64,000 nt of DNA from Sternotherus odoratus (GCA_032164245.1 JAVMKO010000001.1:74893892-74957891), one strand, 5' to 3'. Numbered from the stretch's first letter, positions 44,963-58,249 are shown. The notes: generated by a model not told the origin, from the sequence alone. Made by a program: numbers and translations.

Positions 44963-45729
44963 ATACCTGAACCATCGAACTGGGCTCCAGCTCCTAAAAA
45001 AAGTTAAGAAAGTTTACCAGACCTGTTAAATCGTCCACCAATCCCTCCCACCGAGTTCTGTACTTCGCCAGAAGGTAGGGTGACCAGATGTCCCTATTCT
45101 ATAGGGACAGTCCCAATTTCTGGGTCTTTTTCCTTTTATAGGCTCCTCTTACCCCAATTTTTCACATTTGCTCAGTCCGACAGGAAGAACTGTAGGATAT
45201 CACTATCTTAAAATATGTAAAGTAAAGCACATTAAATCAGAAGGAAGGGATTTTTCTGTGCATTCGAGTCTTGTAGTTTATTACTCTCCCATTCGCTGGA
45301 CTTCGCTGGGTCTCATGGTGTTTGTACCTAAGGAGGGGAAGCTGAATAATGTTCATGATCACAGATTTGGGCAGTTTAAAAGTCAAAATTAAATCCCTGA
45401 CGAATCATATGTATAACAGAAGAAATGGGGGGGGGGGGAGAAAAGCGTTTATGCTGTAGAATAAAAGTGTTTCAAAACAACAAAACAAAAAAATCAGTGA
45501 GGAAACAATACGAAAGCGCAGGGTTCATGTGCCAGCTCATGAGCTTCACTTTCAGGATCAATGAATGACGGGGCGTACTTCTTTAGGCACAGAGCGGGCT
45601 TTTCAATGTTTTAAATTGTCCAATGATATTTGCCTCCTTCCTTGTACCGGCGTATCCGGGCTGAGGGGATTGTGAAGGGGATTTGAAAAGCAAAGAAACA
45701 CTAACGGTCCCAAGGCTCTTCCAAAAGCC
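44963..45729 (+). pseudogene. Histone H2B remnant (block 2)
   Basis: The 5' end survives: ATACCTGAACC (44,963) has ATA for the start ATG, then codons matching PEPxxxAPAPKK, then a stop. The body is missing, replaced in part by a MITE fragment at 45,076. Near 45,714-45,729 GGCTCTTCCAAAAGCC looks like the decayed H2B stem-loop. The remnant lies exactly where a partner for the 44-kb H2A is expected. Confidence 0.75.
45076..45175 (+). mobile_element. Truncated hAT-like MITE
   Basis: Starts TAGGGTGACCAGATGTCC and continues with TATAGGGACAGTCCC, like the complete copy at 40,304-40,426. The right terminus is missing after TTTTTCACATTTGC. Confidence 0.75.
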
Positions 45730-46117
45730 GCTAATTACATTGAGACTTTTTGTAACTTGAGCAAAAACTTTTTGGAGGATGCGGACTTACTTGCTGTGAA
45801 CCTGCGTTGAGCCTCCTCAAATGTGATTCAAAACAGAAGCCTCGCCGAAACACGCTGTTTATAGAGGATACTAGATGCCTTAAATAGCAAAATACTTCTG
45901 TTTAGGTGTGTTGATGGTAATGAGTTATACATTTACGATTAAGCATAAAAGGTAGAGCTAAATGGAGAATGAACGTTCGAGAGCAGTAACCTACCTCCTC
46001 CTTTTAATAAAATATATTTAGCCGGAATTTTTACTCTAAAAAAGCTCTATAAAAGTTTCGTACTTATAAAAAGGGACGGTATGAATAGGTTACAGCTCCT
46101 TTCAGTGTGAATGAAGT

Positions 46118-46133
46118 GGCTCTTAGAAGAGCC
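46118..46133 (-). terminator. Histone H3 stem-loop (46 kb copy)
   Basis: GGCTCTTCTAAGAGCC on the minus strand: stem intact, loop TCTA. GAAAGGAGCTGTA follows (46,091-46,103) as the U7-pairing element. Confidence 0.93.
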
Positions 46134-46178
46134 TTTGTGTCGCTCGGAGTAGTTTTCTTAGAAGAGGAAAGGTAACCT

Positions 46179-46670
<492 letters not shown>

Positions 46671-46693
46671 TTATAATTAAATTCTCTTTTCTG

Positions 46694-46752
46694 ATTGGCC
46701 GTTTCGAATGAGCCAAATGTCATTGGATAACATGAAAATTTGAAAAGCCCGC
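46694..46752 (-). promoter_or_regulatory. H3 promoter elements (46 kb copy)
   Basis: CCAAT boxes at 46,694-46,698 and 46,732-46,736, and GCGGGCTTTTCAAA at 46,739-46,752, all on the minus strand, about 105-165 bp upstream of the start codon. Confidence 0.75.
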
Positions 46753-49700
46753 CCTGCTCACAGTGAATTCCCCTTTCTTTCGTGCTTTTCAAACTAAGTT
46801 TCAACTGATCATTTATCTGGTCCGAAAATCACTTCACTCCCCTAGGATGAATAGTATGGGAGGGAGGCGAGAGCGCTGCATTTTTTTTGTACTTTTCCTT
46901 CTCTAAAGATAAGATGATAGTGCGATTTACTATGGGCCTGGGAAAAACAGGGAAATAATGTGTTTTAATGACAAGTTTTCCTTCTGCTGAGATTTTTTGA
47001 GTCTAGTAAAAAAAAAGTTAATGTAAAGTAGCATTCCATTCTTTTAAAACACCTAGCAGTACCATTGGGACAGGGCTGTATTAGAATATTAATGAGTAAT
47101 GAATTCAATTAAAAAGTTACTAAAGTAGCAATCTGATAAATTATCCTCTTGTCTTCACCTACCTCCTTCCTTTCCAGGTCATTTTTGCTCAATTTTTAAA
47201 TATAATTCTTAATGTCGAACAAATCTGATTGAAAACAAACAAAAATCTTGAGGCAGGCACAGCCCAGGCTTTTCAAACTGACTGATGGCTTTAATCCCAC
47301 TTCCACCAAAGGATCTGAAATTAGACATTTTCTCTACAGATCACCCTTGTACATTGTCTCTCGGCCTCTCTCCTTTGCACAATATCTGGAACCAAATTAC
47401 CTCTTTTTGCAGTCATTAAAATGTCCCTTGGAGAGACTAATGGTGGGGTAAAGAAGAGTCAACAACCTATATCCTAGGGACCTAGGGCTGAGAAAACTTG
47501 GAAAACAAAACTGTTTTTCATTGTAAATTATAATTATGTCAGCAATAAAATCAAATATATAATGACATATTTTTCTTTATAGGGTTTTCTCCTAATCGGG
47601 TGGAAAGGAGTTATTTGAATTGATTTTGTCAATCAAAATAGATTTCAAAGTAACGAAGTAACCGCTTTTAACATGGGTAAAAAATTAGTTCCCTTAACAA
47701 GTGTTTTACCTCCTAAAACCACTGCATTCTATTGAAAAGAGTGTAGTATACCTCATGCAACACCACCCAAAGACATGCAGAGAGATATGATACAAAGGAG
47801 AGATTTCACGGCTTATATTTACAGCTTCCTTCTATTTTTTCCTTTACATTGCCGTATGAATTATACATGCGCTCACAGCTTTACCTTATAGATCTATATA
47901 AAATATCTTCAGCTCTCTATATATAAAGGTATGGGAAAGGGAACAAGAATTGAGAATAATGGCTTCACAATGCATTATCATTGTAGAGCTGAACCTGGGA
48001 GAGGCCCAGAGAAATGTGGTTTTAGGGGACTGACTGTAAAAGTGAACTGGGGCAGATGAGAGGTGATGCATGTGCGCAGGATATAAATGGCAAGGGAGGG
48101 GTGTGTTGAAGGTAAATGTGTTAATCTGTAAAAATGAATATCAAAATATAATCTATGTACACTGCCAGGTTATTTGAGCTCATATTTAAGGGAGTAATAG
48201 TCTTCTGTGTCTTGAGTTACATTTATCTTTAAAAAAATGAATAAACCGGGAGGAGGTGATCACTGATTTATATCTCTGGCCCCCCACCAGGGAAACCATA
48301 CGGCATAGAACAAATGTATTGCAAAGCTCCATAGTCGAAACAGGCAGCAAAAATGACATTAGTCAATTCCTGCCCAGCACAGATTTTCCAAGATCACCAA
48401 CACCTTTAATTTTGCTCCCAGTAGCAAGTTGGAGAAGAAAAGATTTTTTTTAAAAAAAACTAGCTTTCCATTCACTGTCCTCCCAGCCTATGTTTTGAAG
48501 AGAGGAAGACAGAGGACTACTGAGGGAGAAGTGCCATTCCCTAATACAAGCAGCTATTTCATAGGTCTCACATCCCAGAGTGGATGTGAGTTCTGTGATG
48601 CTTGGCACTTGAGATTGTTTACTTCCATAACTCCTACCACTCTGACCCCTGGTCAGTGGAGTTCAAAACTGTGCTGAGAACAAACAATCCCTGTTCTGGA
48701 AGAGGCACAGTGGGACTGTAACTGAGGGGGTATTTTTTTTACTGGCATAGGTAAGTAACAAGGCTGACTTTTTGCTGACAGAAAGATTTATACGATCTGA
48801 AGAGAAACCAGAGTATTAAACAGAGGACTTATCTCCCTTTGGAGAGTTAGGTTTGTTTTAGTGATAGAAGGCCTGGGTTTTATTGGCAGAAATGAAATTT
48901 GGATGTAGAGGCTTGCTACGCTGGGGTAATAAACCACAACTTTCACAAGATAGACGAGCCTTCCTGTAATTCAAGCTGCTGTGTCATAGCTCAATCCACA
49001 GAAAGCACACAGTGGTAATATTGTCTGGATAGTGGGGTATGGGTTCTCCTAATAGGGGACTTGATTAGGAAATTTGTAAGGGTGCTCCTTAAAGGGATGG
49101 AGTGCTGTGTGAGAAGTAAGGAACGATGGCATTGAATATTGCAACCCAGAAAATACAATTTTTCAGGTTCATTTAATCCTTTCTTTCAACAATTTTTTTT
49201 TTAACAAAATAACATGCTGCCACCTTTCAACCATTTTGGACAATCTTAAGAGGTCACCAATGAGAGGATTTAGACAAGTAAGGGTGGAATCAAATTGTAT
49301 ACAGCGGGAAGCTGAGGCATGATTTCACCTAATTTAGGCTTACTTAATTTTCACCTTTATTAATAAATTTGCAGACAAAATAATTGTTATTTATAGTTTC
49401 TGATAATATATTTATGACAGTTAGTAACTGTGACCCGGCGGTGCCTGGGGCAACCCTCACTGGAAATGCAAAGGTCAGGGCAGGCTGCAAAAGAGAGCAG
49501 GTATTTCCAAGACCGGTGAGTAATGGTGAAATTAGCCTCACCAACCAGTCACAAATTGTGCTTCTGATTCCCCACACTGATTATCAAGAAACAAAAAAAG
49601 AAATCATAGTCCCCTCATTTCATTCTGGTTCTCTGACTCACAACCAGCATCCAGGTCCAGTACAGTGAGAAGCTATTTAAAATAACTCTGCTCACATGTA
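46753..49700. other. AT-rich intergenic DNA, no gene seen
   Basis: Short open frames only, none with family resemblance. Confidence 0.5.
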
Positions 49701-50430
49701 CAAATGTTCTTCTGATCCCAAAGGGTCAGCTGCATTACCGGTCACTGTAGGTTTAGATCTTACCAAAAATATCATGCTGCCAGCCAATCCTTTAGTGTCT
49801 AAAGCTAAAAGTTTATTGTAAAGAAAAAAGAAAGAACAAGAAAAGAGGTGTTAAATAGTAAAACAGTCATATGTGAACAAAGATTCAAAGTCCATATATC
49901 AGGTTTTTAGCAGTATTAGTGAGTTTGCTGTCTTGAAAGTCCCTCTAAAATATGTGTATAGCTTGGATTGGTCATTCCATCCTTTGTTCAGAGCTTCCTT
50001 TGTAGAAAAAAGTTACTCCAGGGGTAAGAAGCAAGAACAAAGACCATGTAGCTGCCTTGTATACTCTTTTGCCATGCTGCCTGTGCTTGTTTCAAGCACA
50101 AGCTGCCCAGCTCATGACTTTAAAAGCTTAAAGTTCAGTCCATAGGCATGCCCCTGCATGCCTTGCTAAATCATAAGGTGTATCTGCCTTCTCTCAATGG
50201 ATGAGTTGTGTATACATTATGGTCCTTAATGGACTATCAAGCAGGCTAGGCAGTGCTGATGCCAAACTTACTGGGGGTGTCACCCAGAAGCATAGAATAA
50301 GTTTGAAATAAGGACATACATATATATCTATAACTTATAATACAAAGGTGATAACACATAAATAAGATTATATCTGGCAAAAATGACATTTTTGCAGATA
50401 CCTTACATAGCCTATGTGGCCTAACTCATT
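49700..50430. repeat. Possible interspersed repeat, class uncertain
   Basis: The stretch around AGTGTCTAAAGCTAAAAGTTTATTG (49,794 onward) and the following transcript-like, purine-rich sequence have the look of a long terminal or LINE-derived repeat. I see no defined ends or coding sequence, so this is a low-confidence call. Confidence 0.25.
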
Positions 50431-51516
50431 ACAATTTTACAATATTGATATTTATAATATCCTTAAGTGTCCCCCATATTCCATACATACAGTGTCACAG
50501 TAATGAACAGATACTGTGGCACAATTACAGGTCAAAGCTAATGAGTTCCTGGATACCATTTAATTGGATATTCTCTGATTTGGGCACTTGTTTATTCATT
50601 TTTTTTATATCTTTCCGTATGACATATTCATTAGCTTTCTTCCAACCAATGTTATGTAACAATACTCGTAACCAGTTAAACATTCATTCCGATTTTTATC
50701 ATTTGATTTTCATTTCCCATTCTATATTATTATAAATCATTAGTATAACATCAATATTACTCAGCCTTAAACTAACAAAATGTAACCCTTATTTTCTACC
50801 ATTCAGCAATTTTCCTCATATTTTAATATTATGATTCAGTATATGTGGATCATCCTAAACTATTAATTAATATAAACTATTTTTATTTGAGTAGGAATGG
50901 CATGGGGAACAGCATGACCGTAATGTCCACACTTTTTAGAAAGTCCTTAACTTTTTCAAACGTGGACTTTCAGGGGACTTTCTGCTTAAAGTTGAGCATC
51001 TCACTTGCAAATCATTAAAAAGTATTGTCAGTAATTTTGCCTATGCCTCACAATTTATAATTACTTCTTACATTCCTTCACCTGCAAAGCAAGATTAGAG
51101 ACATATTAACACAATGCAGGGAAACACTGATGTACAACAGGAGGCTTAAGGGTAGTCAACTGTATGAATTCACAAAATCTGTGACTTTTCATGTAATAAT
51201 CACATATTATTTTTTTAAACAGAAAAACTGCCTCTTTCAGCCCCAGGATGCACTGTGCTCATGGAATAAATAAAGTTTGTGCAGTAAAGGAGTCTGTTAT
51301 CTATAAAAGGCCTGAAACATTTATCATGGGAGAGAAGGAGGGAGAAAGGGAGATTGATATCTTCTGGTTTATATCCCATTTGTCTGCTGCTTTGGACCAC
51401 CTATTAAGCCAGGTTGATTCTTGTGAGCAAAGATATATCAGGATGAAAATATAGACAGAAAAACTACTATCTTTTACTACTTAAGTATTGCAAGTGATTA
51501 CCATTAAAGAACTCCT
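50431..51516. other. AT-rich intergenic DNA
   Basis: No feature that I can support. Confidence 0.5.
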
Positions 51517-51887
51517 TCAGGCCATGGTTACACTTACAGGATTATAGCTCTTTTGGTTATAGCGCATCCCATATACAGCAATAGGTATTGCGCTAGAGCT
51601 TGTCCACACTTAGACCCGCCAGTGCTAGAGCATGGCTACATTTGCGGCACTTCAGGTGGCATTAGGAGCAGTGCAATAGGGAAGGTATCCCACAGAGCAC
51701 CTCTTCCCAATCTGGCGCAATGCCTTGTGGGAAGGGGGTATCACTTGCGGCCATTCTGCATCCTGTTCCAACTCCCCGTGATGCTTTGTGCTGTATCCCA
51801 GCAATCCCTGTGTTTCTGTCCACCTCAGGCGCCATCTTTCAACGGTTTCAGCAAGGCACGCTCCATCGTCCGTTTTCCTGTGCCGTA

Positions 51888-53178
51888 ATGGATCACGAAC
51901 TGCTGAGGAGCATGATGGCGAGTGTCATCAGCACAAATATCTGTGCAGTGGAGTTCATTCTTGACATGGAAGGTGACAGTAGTGATGGGTCTGAAGAAGA
52001 CGAGCTCAAGCCGAGGAACGCATTGGACACTAAAATGATCTTTGCGTTAATGGACATGCTCACGACCGTGGAACGCCGCTTTTGGGCACGGGAAATGAGC
52101 ACTGAATAGTGGGATCGCATCATCATGCAAGTGTGGGACGTTGAGCAGTGGCTGCAAAACTTTCGCATGAGAAAAGCCACTTTCATGGGGCTGTGTGCTG
52201 AACTCGCCCCCGCCCTGCAGCGCAAGGACACCAGATTGAGAACTGCCATCCCGGTGGAGAAGCGGGTGGCTATAGCAATCTGGAAGCTGGCCACCCCAGA
52301 CAACTACTGATCGGTGGCCAACCACTTTGGGGTGGGAAAGTCGATCATTGGAGTCGTGTTGATGCAAGTGTGCAGGGCCATTAATCACCTCCTGCTACGA
52401 AAAATCGTGACTCTTGGTGACCTAGCGTGACATCGTGGCTGGCTTTGAACAGATGGGTTTCCCTAACTGTGGAGGGGCGATCGATGGGACCCATATACCT
52501 ATTCTGGTGCCCGACCACCTAGCAGACGAGTACATTAACCGAAAGGGGTACTTCTCCATGGTTCTTCAGGCGCTTGTGGATCACCGTGGGTGTTTTACTG
52601 AGATTAATGCAGGCTGGTCGGGAAAGGTGCATGACACACGCATCTTCCGCAACACCGGCCTGTCCAGGAAGCTGCAAGAAGGCACTTTTTTTCCAGACCA
52701 GAGGACCCCGTGGGGAAAGTTGAAATGCCCATTGTGATTCTTGGCGACCCTGCTTACCCTCTAATGCCCTGGCTCATGAAACCCTACACGGGGAGCCTGG
52801 ACAGCAGCCAGGAAAGGTTCAACTACAGGCTGAGCCGCTGTCGAATGACTGTGGAGTGTACTTTTGTGCGTCTCAAGGTGCACTGGCGCTGTCTTTATGG
52901 GAAGCTAGACTTGGCAGAGGGAAGTATCCCCACAGTTATTTCCACGTGCTGTGCCCTACATAATATTTGTGAGCGGAAGGGCGAAAGCTTCATTGTGGCA
53001 TCGTCCTCGGAGGTTCAACAGCTGGAGGCCACATATGCACAGCCAGAGAGCAGGGCTCTTAGAGGGGCCCAGCGCAAGGCTACAAGGATCAGGGGTCCCT
53101 TGCGGGAGCATTTTGATGCTGAAAGCAAATTCCAATGGGAATTCCAGAGAGAGGGAGGGTTCATTCTGTTAATAGGAT
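51888..53178 (+). pseudogene. PIF/Harbinger DDE transposase, broken
   Basis: Homologous along its length to the intact transposase at 20,587. It keeps an acidic GDSSDGSEEDE stretch, the RRFWAREMSTE block (then a TAG at about 52,108), KRVAIAIWKLATPDNY (then a TGA at about 52,308), the first-aspartate motif GGAIDGTHIPIL, GWSGKVHDTRIF, GDPAYPLMPWL and VECTFVRLKVHW. Frameshifts occur near 52,430 and 52,710. The catalytic residues survive in fragments, but no full protein can be made. Confidence 0.93.
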
Positions 53179-53373
53179 AAGGCATTTGCTTTTCTGTAGC
53201 CATTAAATACATATGTGCACTGAATAAAGAAACCCATTTATTAAAAAGAATTCATTTATTGAACAGCTTTTTCAGATTTTGAAATAAAAGTTAAAATAAA
53301 GTAAAATGTGTGTGGGGGGGTGCAATAGGGTGGGAAGAGGAGGGGGGGTGCAATTGGGGTGGAAAGGGGTCAG

Positions 53374-55183
53374 TCATAGATTGGCATATGTCCTGGCCTC
53401 ATAACCTCCAATGCCCTTCGAGTTGCTGTGTTCCCCCAACCCCATTTGCAGAGGGTGATTATGCTTGTTATTAGGGTTTGAGTGCAGTGGATAAGGGTGC
53501 TGCGTCTGTGGGTTGGTCGGTGAAGACAGGGGGGTTGGAGGCAGCCATGGGTGGTAATAAACAGGCAGCTGTTGATAGTGGCCCGAAGGGGACAGAGGGC
53601 CAGAAGGGGAAGGGTTAGGGGTCAACTGAGAATGGGGGCGGCAAGCACAGTGCTGTGTCTCCTCCTGAACGGCGGCGATCCGCTGCAGAGTCTCTACTTG
53701 CAGCTGTAATAATGTAAAGAGCTTGTCAGCGCGCTGCTCGCGAGTCTTCTCCCTCAGCTGGATATCTGTTCATCCCTTCACTTGCTCTCATTCTCCCGCC
53801 ACTGCTGTGCAACGCGATTCTCCGTTAGAGCCTGTTGCATAACTTGTTGTACAAGATCTTCCTTGCTCTTTCATGGTCTCTTTCTAATTCTCCTCAGCTT
53901 CTCAGCTGGAGATAACACTGACGGTGATGAGGTGTTCAAGGTTGAAACTAGGGAAAGTCAGTGCAAAATTAAAACAGAGGATTCCCTTGTTCACAACAGA
54001 CAGTGCTATGATTCCCCCGCATTCCAAGTTTCCCTGTCCCGTTTGCTGTCCCACACACAGCTAGAGCACACCGACAGCAACAGAGCCCCTGCCATGGTGA
54101 GTTGTCTCAGGATGCAGGGGCAATGATTGTCTCCCTGCCTTGCTGTCCTATGGCTTGGGGGGAGCGGAGGGCATTTGCGGGAACCATACTCTGAGCACTG
54201 TCCCAACATTCTCTGTATAGGTGTTCGTACTGGAAGATATCTCACATCTGCAGGTGACGGAGGAAGAAAGAGAGGGCATTCTAACGAGATGCAGGTTTCG
54301 CCCAGGGCCATATGCAGCTTGCCTCTGTGCAGCAATGCTCCCCCCATCCCTGGTAGAACAGTGGCGGGGACTAATGACTGTGGCCGGGACAGGGACCATG
54401 CTGGGTCTCCCGAGAAACCTGCGCAGGCACATTGGAAGAGCTCTTATTGAGATCTTTGAAGAAATCACTGATGCCGATTACTGTGATGTGATAGACTACA
54501 TCAATGCACTATTCCACATGTAGGCAAGCATGCAGCAAGCATCCCTTTCCACCATTGCCCAAGCTGCCTGCCTTCCCAATAGAAAAGTAGCTGTACCTGC
54601 GCAATCCGATCCTGCTGCCCTGCCCCCCACAACCGCCGGATGCTGTCGCTGGCTCTGGCTGCCCTCCGGGCTTGAGAAGAGTTCCTGGCTGCATGTGTCC
54701 TGTGACTCCTCCATGCCCTGGGTCGCTGCCGCGGCCGCTGCCTCCTCCGCCTCTCCATCCTGCTCCTCTCTGTCCACCTCTTCTTTGCCCCCCCTCCCCC
54801 CCCCGCCCTTCACTGGTGGGCTGGGAAGAAGTGTCCTGGGTGGTCGATGAAGTGCACATTGGATCACCACCAAGTATCGCATGCAGCTCCTTGTAGAATC
54901 TGCAAGTCACAGGGGCTGCCCCAGAACGGCTGTTGGCATTGCAGGCTTTGCGATAGGCACTCCTAAGCTCCTTTACTTTTGCCCGGCACTGCAGAGTGTC
55001 CCGGTCATGGGCTCTTTCCGCCATGGCCTGTGAGATCAGGACATATGTATCTTAATTCCTGCGGCTAGACTGCAGCTGAGACTGGACAGCCTCTTCTCCC
55101 CAACAACTGATGAGATCCAGCACCTCGGTAGTGTACCACACTGGAGATCGCCTATTGCGAGGAGGCATGGCACGTGGAGTCAT
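53374..55183 (-). pseudogene. Harbinger Myb-like protein gene, two exons, broken
   Basis: Exon 1 (start ATG at 55,181-55,183) encodes an arginine-rich start and the SANT domain (TTEVLDLISCWGEEAVQSQL, then a TAA in place of Tyr near 55,056). It continues with DTLQCRAKVKELRSAYRKAC, CRFYKELHAILGG and an SQELFSSPEGSQ-type end at a GTACAG donor near 54,590. Exon 2 (about 53,374-53,915) holds charged residues, then a proline/asparagine-rich tail (NPSPSGPLSPSGHYQQLPVY), with several stops upstream. The third gene sits in the intron on the other strand. Confidence 0.8.
54094..54523 (+). CDS. Third Harbinger gene, open copy in the Myb intron
   Basis: Predicted spliced product of 101 residues. Exon 1 contributes only the ATG (54,094-54,096, in GCCATG), followed by donor GTGAGTT. 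The acceptor CTCTGTATAG ends at 54,220, and exon 2 (54,221-54,523) is exactly in frame. By eye it is about 40% identical to the 18.8-kb copy, concentrated in PGPYAA, M.P..L...WRG, LPRNL.R.I.R.L.E.F and Y I...LF. It has no internal stop, although the transposase and Myb gene of the same element are broken. Function unknown. Confidence 0.7.
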
Positions 55184-55594
55184 GGCCAAGCAAAATGGTT
55201 ATCTGCAACGATTTCCTGAGGAGCACTCCACACCTGGCTGGAGCAAAGAGGAAGGGGATTTTCAAATTTCCCTGGGAATTTAAGGGGCGAGTCTGATGTG
55301 TGGTCACCTGAGGACACGACAGAAGAGTTTGAAAGTGATGACCAGAGTGGCTCAAACGGGAATTATGGGCCAGGCTGGAGGCTAATTAACATGCAATGGG
55401 TGTCCACATTTGCGCTGTAGTGCTACAGCAGTAGCCCTACAGCCCTTATTCCCCATGAGGAAGTGGATTACCAGGAGAGCTATAAACTCTGATTTATAGC
55501 GCAATTTGTGCCTTGCCAGTGTGGATGGGTAGGGAGTTATAGCGCTTCTGGAGGTTTTATAGCGCTATAAAGTGCCAGTGTAACCAAGGCCTCA

Positions 55595-55768
55595 GTGTCT
55601 CATCTGTTTGATTTAGGTTTAAGGCAGGACAGAACGAGAGTAAAACAGTTCTTCATGAACGGAGTCCCCTTAAGTCTGAGAGGGGGGAAAGGCTGATGGA
55701 TATTTGTGGTGTCACCTAAATATCCACAAACTAAAACAATATCCAAGAGATTTTCAATTTATTGGATG
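55595..55768. other. Intergenic
   Basis: Short spacer between the Harbinger and the hAT element. Nothing seen. Confidence 0.5.
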
Positions 55769-55776
55769 CATTATAC

Positions 55777-56966
55777 CAGGGGTCTCAAACATGCGGCCCG
55801 GGGGCCACATGCGGCCCGCAAAGCCCTTCCCTGCGGCCCGCCAAGCTTCCTGGCGCCCCCCTCCCCCCCCCCGGTCCCCCCATAGCAGTTTGCAGGATGG
55901 AGGGGCCAGAAGTGGAGGCTTTTCTGCTGCCTGGCTGGGCCGCGTGTGTTTCTAGCTCTGGACTTCCTAGATTGCTCTTGCTTTGTTTGCCAAACAGCTG
56001 TTGGTGGTGCCTAGTGCTTTCCAGGAGGGAATGGGGAGCTGCGTGCTCAGAGGAGGAGGTGGGGCAGGGGTGGGACCTCTTGGAAGGGGTGGAGTGGGGG
56101 CGGAGCCGGAGCAGCAAGGGCGGGGTGTGTGTCAGTGGTGCGGCCCTCGGGCCAGTGCACTAGTCCAGCGGTCGCCAACCAGTGGTCCGCGGATCACTGG
56201 TGGTCCGTCAGAAAATTTGGATGGTCCGTGGGGAAATTTCGGGACGGGGGGGAGGGGAAGGGAGGCAAGCGGCGGGAGCAGTGTGCTGCGGCGCGGCGCC
56301 GCGAGAGTGTGCCCCTGTGGGGCGGGGAGGCAAGCGGCGGGAGCTCCCGCCCCCTGCCTGCACGGACCGTGGTGCAGCGGCGCGGCGCGGCGAGAGTGTA
56401 TGGGGCGGGGGGGTGAGGGAAGCGGAGGGAAGCGGCGGGAGGGCCCTCCCCCCCGCCTGCCCAGAGCAGGGTGCGGCGGCGTGAGACTGTGCCCCTATGG
56501 GGTGGGGGGGTGAGGGAAGCAGCGGGAGCCCCCCCACACACCTGCCCAGAGCAGGGTGCAGCGGCCCGGCGCCGCGAGACTGTGCTCCTATGGGGCGGGG
56601 GGGGGGGTGAGAGAAGCGGCGGGAGCCCCCCCGCCCCGCCGAGAGAGAGAGAGTGCGAGCGAGCCTCCAGCTACCGTGGCCGCTCCTGCGCCCTTCCCGC
56701 TCGAGCAGCACGGCATCGCAGCACCCCCCCCCCAGCTGGAGGGGGGGCCAGGGCTGCGGTGCCGCGCCGCTCGGGGGGGGGGGGGGGACTTTAGTGGTCC
56801 GTGAGCTCTAAAAGGTTGGCGACCGCTGCACTAGTCCTCATGGAAGGGGTGGAGTGGGGGCACAGCCGGGGCAGCGAGGGTGTGTGCGTGTGTCAGTGGT
56901 GCGGCCCTCGAGCCAGTGCACTAGTCCTTATGCGGCCCTCGTGGTCATTTGAGTTTGAGACCCCTG
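55777..56966. mobile_element. hAT-type element, outer, with 8-bp duplication
   Basis: Termini CAGGGGTCTCAAAC and its exact complement GTTTGAGACCCCTG are flanked by the perfect direct repeat CATTATAC (55,769-55,776 and 56,967-56,974). The interior is GC-rich and noncoding. A segment of about 80 bp containing CAGTGGTGCGGCCCTCG occurs twice (about 56,085-56,165 and 56,845-56,930). The element is interrupted by a second hAT at 56,166. Confidence 0.95.
56166..56828. mobile_element. hAT-type element nested inside the previous one
   Basis: Termini CAGCGGTCGCCAACC and its exact complement GGTTGGCGACCGCTG are flanked by the perfect direct repeat CACTAGTC (56,158-56,165 and 56,829-56,836). The very GC-rich interior has GGCGGGAG-type repeats and poly-G runs and no transposase. 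Confidence 0.95.
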
Positions 56967-56974
56967 CATTATAC

Positions 56975-57639
56975 AGTAATAATGCCCAAACAAAAAAAAC
57001 ACATTTATTACTTAATCATAATATTCTTTTTAAAGTAATAAGTTAAAATCCATTGATTTATAAGAAACATAGAAAAACCCATGTTCTGTAGTTCCTTCAT
57101 TACATCAGGAAAGAAAGCCCAATCAGACAGGTTGAAACAATGAAAACGTTAATGATAAGGGCTCAGAACACACAAAAACCTAATAGGGCACCAGTCCTAT
57201 GTTACTTCCTATATAACTTGCAATATATGCAAATAAGCGACTTAAAATACAGTATTACAGCTCTTTTACTGAAAGGTGGGTAGTTCGGAACACTTTCTGC
57301 AGTAAGAAATCCTCCAAGTGGAGAAAGATTGGCTAGGTCCCTCCGCAGCAGCAGAAGTCTTGCAAACTGGAAATTTTCCAAGATTAATAGTGAGACATGT
57401 CGCCAATAGTGAAAAATGGAGCCTCCGATATTTTTTAAGAGTACGAAATAAGGAATGTCTTTGTAAAGTGATATTTCAGAGCGAGAAGATATTTAAAAAC
57501 CCCATGATCATGGAGTCAAAGAATAGTGAATTACACAGACAATGTCCGTCCTCCCGTCCCCGGCTGCCGTTTCCGAAAAAAACCAGTAAGTGTTAGGATA
57601 GTGGAAAGGCGGGAAATGTCTCGTTTCTCTAATTAAAAG
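56975..57639. other. Intergenic to H3 upstream region
   Basis: No gene seen. It leads into the H3 promoter. Confidence 0.5.
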
Positions 57640-57723
57640 GCGGGGTTTTCAAATTTTCAAAATATCCAATGACATATGGCTCCTTCCGATCAGCCAATCA
57701 GAAAGGAGAGTTTCCTATAAATA
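57640..57723 (+). promoter_or_regulatory. H3.2 promoter: shared motif, CCAAT and TATA
   Basis: GCGGGGTTTTCAAA at 57,640-57,653, CCAAT at 57,666-57,670 and 57,694-57,698, and TATAAATA at 57,716-57,723, the last 72 bp before the start codon. Confidence 0.9.
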
Positions 57724-57776
57724 ACTCCGGTGACAAGCTAACTGCTGGGTTTTTACCATTTGTCTCTGAGAGGTAA

Positions 57777-58205
<429 letters not shown>

Positions 58206-58249
58206 AGGCTGCCCTTTCTCTTAACTAAAGCTACTCCGAGCGACACAAA

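Larger units (their letters stand above)
51520..55591. mobile_element. PIF/Harbinger element, complete length, coding genes decayed
   Basis: Termini GGCCATGGTTACACTTACA (51,520) and the complement of GGCCTTGGTTACACTGGCA (ending 55,591) are flanked by the 3-bp direct repeat TCA (51,517-51,519 and 55,592-55,594). Order: transposase (plus), Myb exon 2 (minus), third gene (plus), Myb exon 1 (minus). This is the mirror image of the 17.7-kb element, from a clearly different family. Confidence 0.9.

Noticed and set aside
45780..45860. Possible H3 3' end (GAGCCTCCTCA) near 45.8 kb
   Set aside because: Only about a dozen bases resemble the H3 remnant at 36.9 kb; too short to support.
55983..56794. 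Several 95-176 codon frames in the nested hATs
   Set aside because: Low-complexity GC-rich sequence; Gly/Arg/Ala-rich products with no transposase motifs.
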